A stretch of 64,000 nt of DNA. It comes from Skermanella rosea. GTDB taxonomy: Bacteria > Pseudomonadota > Alphaproteobacteria > Azospirillales > Azospirillaceae. The DNA is taken from positions 4,457,471-4,521,470 of the forward strand of contig NZ_CP086111.1 in the NCBI RefSeq assembly GCF_016806835.2, given 5' to 3'. The notes beneath the pieces were generated by a model that worked only from the letters and a program-made list of their open reading frames with translations, ran no database searches and was not told the origin of the DNA. The stretch's first letter is position 1. Each line of letters starts with the position of its first letter. This document shows positions 26,809-35,387 of this stretch, one piece after another. The position numbers were made by a program, and so were the translations under genes.

Positions 26809-26976
26809 ATGACCGGTGGTAATATCGCTTATCTGATGCTCGTCGTCGGATCTTTCCTGGCTTTCAGCGGAGCCCTGTACTACGGCAGCACGCGGACCCT
26901 GGAAGCCGAGAGCGACCCGAGGATGCCGACCGGAAAGACCAATCCGGACACCCTGCACGACCACGACCAGATGTGA
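26809..26976 (+). CDS. Small single-helix membrane protein
   Basis: A 55-residue protein with one hydrophobic helix (residues 7-27), then a polar, acidic tail ending TLHDHDQM. An excellent GGAGGAG site lies 4 bp before the ATG, which supports translation. I do not recognise a family; size and layout resemble small accessory subunits of respiratory complexes, but that is only shape. It stands alone between tetR and the CBS gene. Confidence 0.65.
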   Translation: MTGGNIAYLMLVVGSFLAFSGALYYGSTRTLEAESDPRMPTGKTNPDTLHDHDQM

Positions 26977-27161
26977 GCTTTCCGCAAGAGGCGTGATTCG
27001 GCAGGGTTCGCCCGTGCTTTCGTTAGGGAATGTGATCCCGCCTGCCGGACGGTGAGCCGGAAGGGGAAGCCGCTCCACGGGACCGGCTTCCCCCTGCCCC
27101 TTTCCTCTCCTTCCGCCCCCGCGCACCGGTGCCCGGGTCGGTCCGCCCTTCCGTGCACGGG

Positions 27162-27893
27162 CTACACGATGCCGCCGGCCCCGCCGAAGCCACGCCCACG
27201 GCTCCCGGCCCAGGGGATCGGCGAGAAGTTCAGGTGATCCTCGACCTTCTGGACGCCCGGCACCGTCTCGGCGGCAACCCTCAGGGCCTTGCGCTCGGTG
27301 TCCGAACCGACGAAGCCCCAGAGTTGTGCGACTCCGTCGGACACGACGATGCTCAGCTGCGACACCCGCGCCCAATCCTGCCCGTCCAGGTTGGCCATGA
27401 TCCTTTCGCGAAGCTCGCGGTCGTTGGCGCTGATGGAGGCCCCTGTCCTCGGCGAGGAGGCGAGGACCACGCGGAGCAGGTCGGAGCGCGAGACGATGCC
27501 GACCAGCCGGTCGCCGCGCAGTACCGGCACGCGCTTGATCCGCCGCTTCTCCAGGATGCGGACGATCTCCTCGGCCGGCGTGTCCTCCGTGACCGTGGTG
27601 ACCTCGCGGGTCATTATGTCCCTGGCGTGGATGGCGCGGGTCTTGATGAACTCGGCCGCGTCCTTTCCCGAGCCGTCGAACAGCCTGGTCCACCAGGAGC
27701 GGTGCCCGTCGCTGACCGCGGCGACCCGGTGGATGATGTCCCCTTCGCTGATGATGCCCAACACCCGCCCGTCCGCGTCGGTCACCGGCACGGCGCTGAT
27801 GTGCTTGGTCAGCAGGCACTCCGTGATCTCGTGGATCAGGCTGTCGGCTGCCACCGTCTTGAGGTGGGTCGTCATGATGTCTCTTGCGCGCAA
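27162..27893 (-). CDS. CBS-pair and BON domain protein
   Basis: Soluble protein of 243 residues with two CBS domains (about residues 1-60 and 85-145; motifs ISAVPVTDADGRVLGIISEGD and IKRVPVLRGDRLVGIVSRSD) and a C-terminal BON domain (about 160-225, VSDGVAQLWGFV). CBS pairs bind adenine nucleotides; BON domains bind lipid or protein partners. The start is taken as TTG 27893: GGGAGG lies 5 bp before it and it gives the usual RARDIM opening. Longer frames exist without ribosome sites. Downstream of the Nramp-like gene, probably a separate promoter. Confidence 0.85.
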   Translation of the reverse strand: MRARDIMTTHLKTVAADSLIHEITECLLTKHISAVPVTDADGRVLGIISEGDIIHRVAAVSDGHRSWWTRLFDGSGKDAAEFIKTRAIHARDIMTREVTTVTEDTPAEEIVRILEKRRIKRVPVLRGDRLVGIVSRSDLLRVVLASSPRTGASISANDRELRERIMANLDGQDWARVSQLSIVVSDGVAQLWGFVGSDTERKALRVAAETVPGVQKVEDHLNFSPIPWAGSRGRGFGGAGGIV

Positions 27894-28021
27894 TCCTGCC
27901 TCCCTGACATTTCGTATTTCTGATACGGAAACCGAAGGGACCGCCTCGTTATGGTCCCCTCGATCCATGCCCATGGCATTGGTCCGGCTGGCTTTCCGTT
28001 CTTCACGAGACGGCCTGGTGA

Positions 28022-29431
28022 TCAGCCCAGGAACTGGTAGTAGAGGACGTAGAGTGTCAGCAGCACCAGGCTGATCGTGCCAGCCCATGCCCAGGCAAAC
28101 TGGAGCTTGCTCGGCAGATGTTCACGCTCGAAATCCGAGGTGAAGTTGTCTTTGATCGCCTTGATGGTCAGCCAATACAGGATCGGCGAGAAAAGCAGGG
28201 CCATTACCGAGGCGACCTGGACGACGAAGATGGGCTCGGGCAGGCCGAAGACCACGGCGATGCCGGCCACCAGCCAAGTGACCTGCATGCCTCGGTACAG
28301 CAGCTTGCGCATGCGCGGGTTGTCCCAATCCCGCTTCAGGCGGACGGCGCATTCCTCGAAGATGCGGGCTTGACCATCGAAGTAGGTGAAGACGGTCGAG
28401 AACAGGGCGGCCACGCCGCCGGCGATGATGACCGGGAAGATCCAGGCGCCGAAGGTATCGGTGTAGATTCGGGCGATCGTCACGCCCATCTCGCTGCCCC
28501 TGGGAACTAGCCCCAGCGGGTTCAGCACGGCCGCGCCCACGATCAGGAAGACCATGCCCGACAGCATCGAGATGATATAGCTGATGTTCATGTCGCGCTT
28601 GAACAGGATCAGGCTGTTCTTCATGTAGTTCGGGTCCATATGCACCGTGTGCCCCTGGGCCCGCATCTCGTTCACCTTCACCATGCCGGCTTTCTTGTCC
28701 ACGGCCCAGTTCGACTGCATGGGCGCTACTTCCAGCGTCGTCGGGAAGTAGCCGAACATGGCGCCGAACAGCAGCATGGCGCCGATCGGCGGCAGGGTCG
28801 GCAGCAGGCGCGACAGATACTCGGCCGGAGGCGTCGCCTGCAGGGCGAACGCCACGAAGCAGGATACGGCGAAGACGATGATCAGGACCTTGCAGATGCC
28901 CTCGACCGACTTGTAGCTGCCGAGCCACAGGATGGCGACGGTGCCGACCAGGATGGCGACTGCCCACATTTCGAGCGGAATGAAGGGAAAGGCCGCCCAC
29001 ATCAGGGCCGCGCAGCCGAGCGCGCGCCCGGCGATGCCGACGGTGTTGGCGAAACCCTGGAAGATCATGAACCAGAGCGGCCAATTGCCCACCCGGTGGT
29101 AGGCGTTGATGATGGTTTCGCCCTTCACCATCGTGTAGCGGTGGGCGAACTCGAAGGCGCAGTACTTGATGATATAGGCGGCCAGGATCACCCAGAGAAG
29201 ATCATAGCCGAAACGAGCGCCGGCGGTCGGCGCGTGCATGATATGGCTGGCGCCGATACCTGTCATCGCCGCGGCGATGCCCGGTCCCATGGCCCGCCAC
29301 GTGTCGCGGACGCCCGTTCCCGGAGCTTTCAGGGTAACGGTTTTCAGATCGTCCGTCGGGTTTTCCTTGGCCACGACGGCGGCCGGCCTCAGACCCTTGT
29401 CTGGATCTCCTGGAAGCGCTCTGACGGTCAT
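28022..29431 (-). CDS. Divergent Nramp-family transporter
   Basis: Membrane transporter of 469 residues with the Nramp fold. It opens with GPGIAAAM and has FGYDLLWVILAAYI after helix 1, as in Nramp. The metal-binding residues are changed: helix 1 DPGN is GASH, and the helix 6 MPHN segment is GYFP. Mn2+/Fe2+ specificity therefore should not be assumed; Mg2+ or another substrate is possible. ATG 29431 has GGAGG 4 bp upstream. The 70 bp upstream region has a TATAC dyad at 29496-29519. Confidence 0.85.
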   Translation of the reverse strand: MTVRALPGDPDKGLRPAAVVAKENPTDDLKTVTLKAPGTGVRDTWRAMGPGIAAAMTGIGASHIMHAPTAGARFGYDLLWVILAAYIIKYCAFEFAHRYTMVKGETIINAYHRVGNWPLWFMIFQGFANTVGIAGRALGCAALMWAAFPFIPLEMWAVAILVGTVAILWLGSYKSVEGICKVLIIVFAVSCFVAFALQATPPAEYLSRLLPTLPPIGAMLLFGAMFGYFPTTLEVAPMQSNWAVDKKAGMVKVNEMRAQGHTVHMDPNYMKNSLILFKRDMNISYIISMLSGMVFLIVGAAVLNPLGLVPRGSEMGVTIARIYTDTFGAWIFPVIIAGGVAALFSTVFTYFDGQARIFEECAVRLKRDWDNPRMRKLLYRGMQVTWLVAGIAVVFGLPEPIFVVQVASVMALLFSPILYWLTIKAIKDNFTSDFEREHLPSKLQFAWAWAGTISLVLLTLYVLYYQFLG

Positions 29432-29815
29432 TTTTCCTCCCAAAGATTATTTTTGTGCGCAGGGGCCAGTGCTGCCGAAGGATTGTTGCCCTTGCTGGTA
29501 TACTAAATGCAATATACAAAGCCTGCCGGTCTCATCCACGGTTTTATTCCGCATCGCGAAAACGGTTGTCGGTCCGATGACGAAATCTTCGGATTTGATG
29601 GAAGTTCGATTGGGGACGTTTGGCCAAAGCGGAACCAGGCAGCCTCTGCCCATTCCGAAACTGCGGCATGTGTGGGCGCCGGTGACGGTCGGGGCCTGCC
29701 CCCTGAAGGAGAGGGCAGCAACCGTATTGCCGTTGTACCGAGGATCCACAGGGATATCTAATCGCGAGGCAGGCTGGTTTCGTGCCTGTGAGCGATCTTC
29801 AAGCGATGCCTGTTG
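29432..29815. other. Divergent intergenic region between Nramp-like and SLC13-like genes
   Basis: About 384 bp. The first 90 bp are AT-rich and hold an imperfect dyad, TGGTATAC and ATATACAA around 8 bp (29496-29519), 65 bp before the Nramp-like start. The rest is GC-neutral with short frames (for example 84 codons from 29507) that lack ribosome sites. No riboswitch fold was recognised. Confidence 0.4.
29496..29519. promoter_or_regulatory. Imperfect TATAC dyad upstream of the Nramp-like gene
   Basis: GTATA at 29498-29502 and TATAC at 29513-29517 face each other within two 8-bp half-sites matching at 6 of 8 positions. Placed like an operator for a metal or GntR-type regulator; no regulator gene adjoins. 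Confidence 0.3.
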
Positions 29816-31594
29816 ATGACCCTTGATCAGACGCTGACGCTTGCCATCCTGTTCGGGACGATGGCGCTGTTCATCTGGGGGCGCTGGCGGCACGACCTTG
29901 TGGCGATGGTAGCCTTGATGGCGGGAGTGACCGCCCTTGTAGTCCCCGTCGGCGAGGCATTCTCCGGTTTTGGGCATCCTGCGGTCGTCACCGTCGCGGC
30001 CGTTCTGGTGCTGAGCAAGGGCCTGTCGAACTCGGGCGCGATCGACATCCTGGCGCGCCATGTCCTGCCGGCCAGGGCGGGAGCGACGATGCTGATCCTG
30101 GCCATGTCCGGACTGACTGCGTTCCTCTCGGCCTTCATGAACAATGTCGGTGCCCTGGCCCTGATGATGCCGGTGGTGATCCAGGCGGCCCGGAAGAACG
30201 AGATCCCCGTCGGATACCTGCTGATGCCGGTCTCCTTCGGGTCGATACTGGGCGGCATGACGACGCTGATCGGAACGCCGCCCAACATCATCATCGCTGG
30301 GTTTCGCGACCAGGCCGGCGGCAGCCCGTTCGGCTTGTTCGACTTCACGCCAGTCGGGGCGGCCGTGGCTCTGGCCGGCATAGCTTTCCTGTCCCTGGTC
30401 GGGTGGCGACTTCTTCCCGTATCCGCGCGACGCAGCCGGACCGGCGGGCAGCTTTTCGACGTGGGCAAGTACCTCACGGAGATCCTGGTGCCCGACGGGA
30501 AGCTCGCCGGTCGATCGCTGGCCCAGTTCGAGCCTGAGTTGGTCGAGGTGGGTGGTCAGATCGTCGGGCTGGTGCGCGATGACGAGCATATCCTGGCGCC
30601 CCGGGCTTGGCGCCGTATCCGGCCTGGAGACATCCTGGTGGTCGAGGCCGAGCCCGCCGCCCTGACCGATATCGTGACCGCCTACGGGCTGGAACTTGTG
30701 GACGACCGCCGCATCAGCCAGGAAGACCTGCAGTCCGACGAGATGGAGTTGATGGAGGTCGCCGTTCGTCCGGGCAGCCTGCTGGCGGGCCGCACCGCGG
30801 CGGGCATCCGCCTGCGCTCCCGGTTCGGCATCAACCTGCTGGGCCTGTCGCGCCAGGGCCGCCAGACGTGGAGCCGCCTGCGGGACCAGAAGTTCTCCGC
30901 AGGCGATGTCCTGATGCTGCAGGGTCCTGCCGGCCGCCTTGGCGACTTCATCGCGGATACCAACTGCGTTCCCCTCGTCCAGCGGACGTTGAAATTTCCA
31001 AGGCGTGGCCAGACCATCCTGGCCGTTTCCATCATGGGCACCGCCATAGCCACCATCACGGTTGCCGGAGTCCCAGCGGAGATCGCCTTCGTCGCGGCCG
31101 CCGTGCTGTTCGTCCTGGCGGGCCTGGTCAGGCTCAGGAACCTTTACGAGGCCATCGACTGGTCGGTCATCGTCCTTCTTGGCGCCCTCATCCCGCTGGC
31201 AGTGGCGATGGAGACGACGGGTGCCGCGGCGTTGCTGGCGCAGACGATCGTCGGATATCTGGCCGGCGGATCCGCGGTAGTGGCGCTCATTCTCATACTG
31301 GTCGTGACGATGACCCTGTCCGACCTCATGAACAACGCGGCGACCGCCGCCGTGATGGCGCCGATAGCCATCGTGGCGGCCGGGCAGATGGATGCCAATC
31401 CGGACTCCTTCCTGATGGCTGTGGCCATCGGGGCGTCCTGCGCGTTCCTGACGCCGATCGGGCACCAGAACAATACCTTGATCCTGGGTCCCGGCGGATA
31501 CCGGTTCGGCGACTACTGGCGGATGGGCCTTCCGCTGGAGATCATCGTCACCGCCGTCGGAGTCCCGGCGATCCTGCTGGTCTGGCCGCTTTGA
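29816..31594 (+). CDS. SLC13-type permease with two RCK_C (TrkA-C) domains
   Basis: Membrane transporter of 592 residues in the branch where an SLC13/ArsB-like membrane part is split by two cytosolic TrkA-C domains. Helices run to about residue 205, with SAFMNNVGALALMMPV and GTPPNIIIAGF. TrkA-C domains occupy about 215-300 and 315-395. Helices resume from 400 with SDLMNNAATAAVMAPI and TPIGHQNNTLILGPGGY. Relatives move sulfate, tungstate or dicarboxylates. TTG 29813 precedes the ATG and no ribosome site is obvious. No operon partner. Confidence 0.9.
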   Translation: MTLDQTLTLAILFGTMALFIWGRWRHDLVAMVALMAGVTALVVPVGEAFSGFGHPAVVTVAAVLVLSKGLSNSGAIDILARHVLPARAGATMLILAMSGLTAFLSAFMNNVGALALMMPVVIQAARKNEIPVGYLLMPVSFGSILGGMTTLIGTPPNIIIAGFRDQAGGSPFGLFDFTPVGAAVALAGIAFLSLVGWRLLPVSARRSRTGGQLFDVGKYLTEILVPDGKLAGRSLAQFEPELVEVGGQIVGLVRDDEHILAPRAWRRIRPGDILVVEAEPAALTDIVTAYGLELVDDRRISQEDLQSDEMELMEVAVRPGSLLAGRTAAGIRLRSRFGINLLGLSRQGRQTWSRLRDQKFSAGDVLMLQGPAGRLGDFIADTNCVPLVQRTLKFPRRGQTILAVSIMGTAIATITVAGVPAEIAFVAAAVLFVLAGLVRLRNLYEAIDWSVIVLLGALIPLAVAMETTGAAALLAQTIVGYLAGGSAVVALILILVVTMTLSDLMNNAATAAVMAPIAIVAAGQMDANPDSFLMAVAIGASCAFLTPIGHQNNTLILGPGGYRFGDYWRMGLPLEIIVTAVGVPAILLVWPL

Positions 31595-31818
31595 CACCGC
31601 GGTACGCCGAACCGATTCATCAGGTATCCATAAAGTAAACAGGGATCTACTCTCCTGGTAGAGGCAAGAATACAAGCATAGACGTTGCGCTCCGTCCTCG
31701 GCGGTGCGATGATCTCTCCACCGCCAGTTGCCAAACTACTCTATCGTTTCACCTGAGACGAATGAGATCGGATGCGCCCTGGTGACGTGACGGGAACGCT
31801 GCACGAGGAGGCAGCAAG

Positions 31819-32175
31819 ATGATCCCGAGTGAAGTCTTGGCAGCCTGGGTCGTGGCCGTAACGACCGGAGCCACGGCATTGGGCGGACTTTCGGTGTTTG
31901 ACGTCCATCATCCGTCCGGCGGCATGGAAGCTCGATCCCAGCCGCTCCATCACCCCGCCGAAAGCACGGTCCGGCGGCCCCTTCCCCTCGACCTGGCCTG
32001 GAGATCCCGCCTGGAGGCTACCGGGAGCTTACCGGCTCGCCCAGGGGCGACTCCCGTGGAGTGGGACGACGATGACGATCAAGGGGATGAAATCGATCGG
32101 CACGACAGGAGAGATGAACCACCCGAGGGACCGCTTGCGACAGCGTACAATGCCGCCGTGTTCCTGAGTCCGTAG
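31819..32175 (+). CDS. Hypothetical acidic protein
   Basis: A 118-residue frame whose ATG has GGAGG 8 bp upstream. It has a short hydrophobic N terminus (about residues 7-25) and an acidic patch EWDDDDDQGDEIDRHDRRDE near 80-100. No family recognised. The antisense strand also carries a long frame, so coding status rests on the ribosome site only. The 220 bp before it show nothing beyond a weak TCTAC/GTAGA hairpin behind the SLC13-type gene. Confidence 0.4.
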   Translation: MIPSEVLAAWVVAVTTGATALGGLSVFDVHHPSGGMEARSQPLHHPAESTVRRPLPLDLAWRSRLEATGSLPARPGATPVEWDDDDDQGDEIDRHDRRDEPPEGPLATAYNAAVFLSP

Positions 32176-32424
32176 ACTAAGCGGTGCGACGTCGTCTCGA
32201 AAATGTCGGTCACATCGGCCGTCGATGTTCCGCTTTTCTCTTCGGCGGAGAACGCCGCCAAGTCCTGACCGGGTTTTTCGGCTGATCCTACCTTGATCCG
32301 AAGCGCTGATCATTCGCGGGGCCGGACAGCTCAGCCAGGGCTTACCCAACGAACCGGTGCCCTTTGACAGCTTCGTCAAGGGCATCCCGACCATACGGCG
32401 ACACAGCGATGCTTGGCTTGCGAT

Positions 32425-32775
32425 ATGGAAAGTCCAATGATCCATCTATCCTCGCCTACGGCTGGATTCCCTCCGGGCGATACAGCCTCATCTCTCCGGT
32501 CCGCGGGTCTGGAGGTCATCTACATCGTGGGAGAATGCCCGATCCGGCTCCGCAGTCGCGACATCAGTCCGCCGCGGAGCCATGCCAAAGCTGTCCTGGT
32601 CGTTCTGACCGCGGACGAGGCGTACTGGGCGAGCCGGATCGCCGACGCGATCGAGGCCTGGGAGACTGCCCGTCTGAGCCGTGATCCATTTTGGATCAAG
32701 GCCGTCGCCAAGCGGATCGGACGGCTTGCCCGGACCAGCAACGGGCTGATGATCTTCACGCCTCCGGCGGCGTGA
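32425..32775 (+). CDS. Hypothetical protein
   Basis: A 116-residue frame with protein-like composition in its second half (SHAKAVLVVLTADEAYWASR, then a basic helix ending GLMIFTPPAA). No family recognised and no ribosome site at ATG 32425; ATG 32437 is an alternative. The preceding 250 bp (32176-32424) hold a short open stretch, LPNEPVPFDSFVKGIPTIRR, that looks like part of a decayed gene. Confidence 0.4.
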   Translation: MESPMIHLSSPTAGFPPGDTASSLRSAGLEVIYIVGECPIRLRSRDISPPRSHAKAVLVVLTADEAYWASRIADAIEAWETARLSRDPFWIKAVAKRIGRLARTSNGLMIFTPPAA

Positions 32776-32828
32776 CAGCCGGCGTGCCGGCCATGACGGG
32801 TGTGATACGGGGCGAGCAGGAGGCTGCC

Positions 32829-33323
32829 ATGTGGAGGAAGGTACTCGTTGTTGCCGTAGCCCTGCCCCTTTCCGGCGGTCCGGCCTGGGGTCAGGAAAAG
32901 GCGACGCCGCAGCAGGTGGTGCAGAAGGTCCGGCAAGCCGCCGGTTATCTGAGCCAAAAGAAAGAGGCCGGCCTCGCGACTTTCAAGAATCGGCGATCCG
33001 ACTACGTATGGGCCAACAGCTATGTCTTCGTGATCGACTGCGAACACAGGAAGGTGGCGGCAAACCCGCTGTTCGGTTTCGTCGGCATGCCGCTGTCCGA
33101 CCTCAAGGATCCGACCGGCAAGGTGATCGGCCCGATGTTCTGCCCGAGCGGCACAACCGGGGGCTACTGGGTCGAGTATCACTGGCCCAGGGCAGGCCAG
33201 AAGCAGCCGGCCCGCAAGCTGACTTACATCGAACCTGTTCCGGATACGCCGTTCACGGTGGGAGCGGGGATCTACGACGACCAGATGACCCTTGCGGATG
33301 TCGAAACGGTAAGCGGACGGTGA
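32829..33323 (+). CDS. Exported cache-domain protein
   Basis: Exported protein of 164 residues with a signal peptide cut near PAWGQ and a single small-molecule-sensing cache domain. Segments typical of sCache_2 are visible: YVWANSYVFVIDCEHRKVAANP, shortened here as VFVIDCEHRKVAANP, and GYWVEYHWPRAG with a closing FTVGAGIYDDQM. It has no attached signalling domain, so it probably acts as a periplasmic binding or sensing partner. GGAGG precedes the ATG by 5 bp. It ends in a shared hairpin with the convergent RTX dehydrogenase. Confidence 0.82.
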   Translation: MWRKVLVVAVALPLSGGPAWGQEKATPQQVVQKVRQAAGYLSQKKEAGLATFKNRRSDYVWANSYVFVIDCEHRKVAANPLFGFVGMPLSDLKDPTGKVIGPMFCPSGTTGGYWVEYHWPRAGQKQPARKLTYIEPVPDTPFTVGAGIYDDQMTLADVETVSGR

Positions 33324-33356
33324 GGTGGATTGACCGACCGCCCTTTGCCCGCCGGC

Positions 33357-33393
33357 CTCCGTGCCGCCCCTCCGCTCCTGGAGCGGCACGGAG
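33357..33393. terminator. Bidirectional hairpin terminator
   Basis: CTCCGTGCCGC and GCGGCACGGAG form a perfect 11-bp stem around 15 nt, placed between the ends of two convergent genes (stops at 33323 and 33396). Confidence 0.65.
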
Positions 33394-33395
33394 CC

Positions 33396-35231
33396 TCAGG
33401 TGAACCAGACGCCGTCGGCAACCAGCGGCGCGGTGCCGAGTTGGCTTTCCGCCGATTCAGAGAAATCGACCAGAACGCTCTCCCGGCCAACCCCGGCTTC
33501 CAATCGACCGAGATGGAAGGCGAAGCCGTCGGGATCGCCCTGCGTGCCGCGGAGATTGTCGTAGAGTTGATCGACGAAATCAGCATCCGACAGCGTCCCG
33601 TACTTCTGCAGGAATTCCGCGGAACCCAGAAAGTCCAGCGCCACGTCGGTCAGAGGAGCGCCGCCATCGAGGCGGTCCACATGGGAGCCCAGCCCGGCAG
33701 CGTCGGGCTCGCGGTCGAGCGCGAGCCGGTAAAGCCTGAATGCCTGGACCGCCGTATCGCCATTTTCCAGGGCCAGGGTGCCGTCCGGGAACCGGAGACG
33801 CTCGATGCCCTGAAGCGTGTCGGCGCCCTCCGGGCCGGCGATGTCGAGCCGGGCCGCCTGCGCCGATACCGCGTAGACTGCCCGCTCGGCATCGTAAAGG
33901 GCCGTATCCGTTCCCGTGCCGCCCAGGAGCCGGTCGTCTCCCGGACCGCCCTCCAGGAGGTCGCTTCCCGCTCCGCCGAACATCATGTCGTTCCCGGCGC
34001 CGCCCCTCAGCACATCGCCCTGATCCCTGGAGGTGCCTCGGGGCTCCAGGCGAAACACCTCGCCGTCGATGTCGACGAGATACGGGTTTCCCTCGCCGTC
34101 GCTGCCGAACGAGGAGGGACTGTCGATGGTGCCGGCATCAACGGCCAACTGTCCCGTACGCTCGGCGACGGCCGCCCCTCCCTCGGTGGGCCGGAGCGAC
34201 CACAGACGCCCACTCACGAAATCGGCGAAGAGATACTCGCCCTGCAACGCCTCGGCCCCGCCGCGGTAGACGGTTCCGCCCACTATCGACTGTCCGGCGT
34301 CGCGCCCGTAGACATGGAGAGGAGCTACCGTCACGCCAACCGAGGGGGAGCCGGGCTTGAATGCCTCCGGGCCCTCGGAAAAGCTCCAGCCATAGTTTCC
34401 TCCGGCAACGCCGAGATTGACCTCCTCCCAGCGGCCCTGCCCGACATCGGCGATCCACAGATCTCCCAGCCCGCTGTCGAAGCCTGACCGCCACGGATTG
34501 CGCAACCCCATCGCCCAGACCTCGTCGGCACCGGGGCCGGCCACGAAGGGGTTGTCGGAGGGGATCGCGTAGTTCCGCGCCGGGTCGTCGGGAAAGGCGT
34601 CCCCGTCGACATCCAGGCGAAGCATCTTGCCGAGCAGGCTTTCCGGGTTCTGCGCGGCGTTCAGGGGATCTCCGCCGCCGCCGCCGTCCCCGAGCGCCGC
34701 GTAGAGATCACCGTCCGGGCCGAAGGCCAGCCAGCCCGCCTTGTGATTGGCGAACTGGTCGGGCTGGTCCACGGTCAGCACCGGGCGTGCGCTCGCGGGA
34801 TCCGCCGTCGACGGGTCGCCCGGCAAGGTTCGGTACTCCCGGATCTCGGTGTCTCCCCGGGTATTGATCAGGTTGACGTAGAACCGGCCGCTCTGCGTGA
34901 AGTCCGGCGCGAAGGCCAGGCCCAGGAGGCCGCGCTCGCCGTCGCTGAGGATCTCGGAGGACACGTCCAGGAACGGTCTTGCCGCCACGGTGCCGGTGGT
35001 CCCGTCGAGAACGCGCACCGCGCCGGTCTTCTCGACGACATACAGGGTCGAGGGACCGCCTGGAGCCGCGGTCACGAACAATGGCTGGTCGAACCCCGCC
35101 GCCACGCGCGTCGCGTCGATGCCGTCGACGGTGACCGTCGCAGGATCGTATCCGTAGATGAGGTCGCCACCGTCGCTGCCCTGTATGTCGTCTGCCTGGT
35201 CGGTGCCTGTGATCTGCTTGCGGATCGGCAT
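33396..35231 (-). CDS. Secreted PQQ-type sugar dehydrogenase fused to RTX repeats and DUF4214
   Basis: A 611-residue multidomain protein with no Sec signal. Residues about 5-28 form a short RTX-like start (GTDQADDIQGSDGGDLIYG). A six-bladed glucose/sorbosone dehydrogenase-like (GSDH) domain covers about 40-400, with LLGLAFAPDF, DLYAALGDGGGGGDP and LRNPWRSGFD. RTX units follow (about 412-450, GGAGNDMMFGGAGSDLLEGG), then a DUF4214 domain (about 485-600). Such proteins usually leave by type I secretion. No exporter adjoins; the type I exporter at 12673-15802 could serve. GGGAG precedes the ATG. Confidence 0.85.
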   Translation of the reverse strand: MPIRKQITGTDQADDIQGSDGGDLIYGYDPATVTVDGIDATRVAAGFDQPLFVTAAPGGPSTLYVVEKTGAVRVLDGTTGTVAARPFLDVSSEILSDGERGLLGLAFAPDFTQSGRFYVNLINTRGDTEIREYRTLPGDPSTADPASARPVLTVDQPDQFANHKAGWLAFGPDGDLYAALGDGGGGGDPLNAAQNPESLLGKMLRLDVDGDAFPDDPARNYAIPSDNPFVAGPGADEVWAMGLRNPWRSGFDSGLGDLWIADVGQGRWEEVNLGVAGGNYGWSFSEGPEAFKPGSPSVGVTVAPLHVYGRDAGQSIVGGTVYRGGAEALQGEYLFADFVSGRLWSLRPTEGGAAVAERTGQLAVDAGTIDSPSSFGSDGEGNPYLVDIDGEVFRLEPRGTSRDQGDVLRGGAGNDMMFGGAGSDLLEGGPGDDRLLGGTGTDTALYDAERAVYAVSAQAARLDIAGPEGADTLQGIERLRFPDGTLALENGDTAVQAFRLYRLALDREPDAAGLGSHVDRLDGGAPLTDVALDFLGSAEFLQKYGTLSDADFVDQLYDNLRGTQGDPDGFAFHLGRLEAGVGRESVLVDFSESAESQLGTAPLVADGVWFT

Positions 35232-35387
35232 GGAGCGGCTCCCGGTGGGAATCCCGATCCGTTGAACGTTTCCCAGACCCCGCCGTTCCAGACCGTTTCA
35301 GGAATCTGCTCACCCAAGAGCCGCTTGCGCAATCCGGCGGGCCGGCGGAAGGCGACCCGTGGACCGGGATCCGCCCGAGCCCCCCAC

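Noticed and set aside
29432-29815. Metal riboswitch before the Nramp-like gene
   Set aside because: No recognisable yybP-ykoY or M-box core in the leader.
29447-31675. 742-codon minus-strand frame over the SLC13-type gene
   Set aside because: Shadow frame; His/Asp/Gln-rich with no motif.
32029-32445. 138-codon minus-strand frame as a transposase remnant
   Set aside because: Basic and Cys-containing but no DDE or HTH pattern; no inverted repeats around it.
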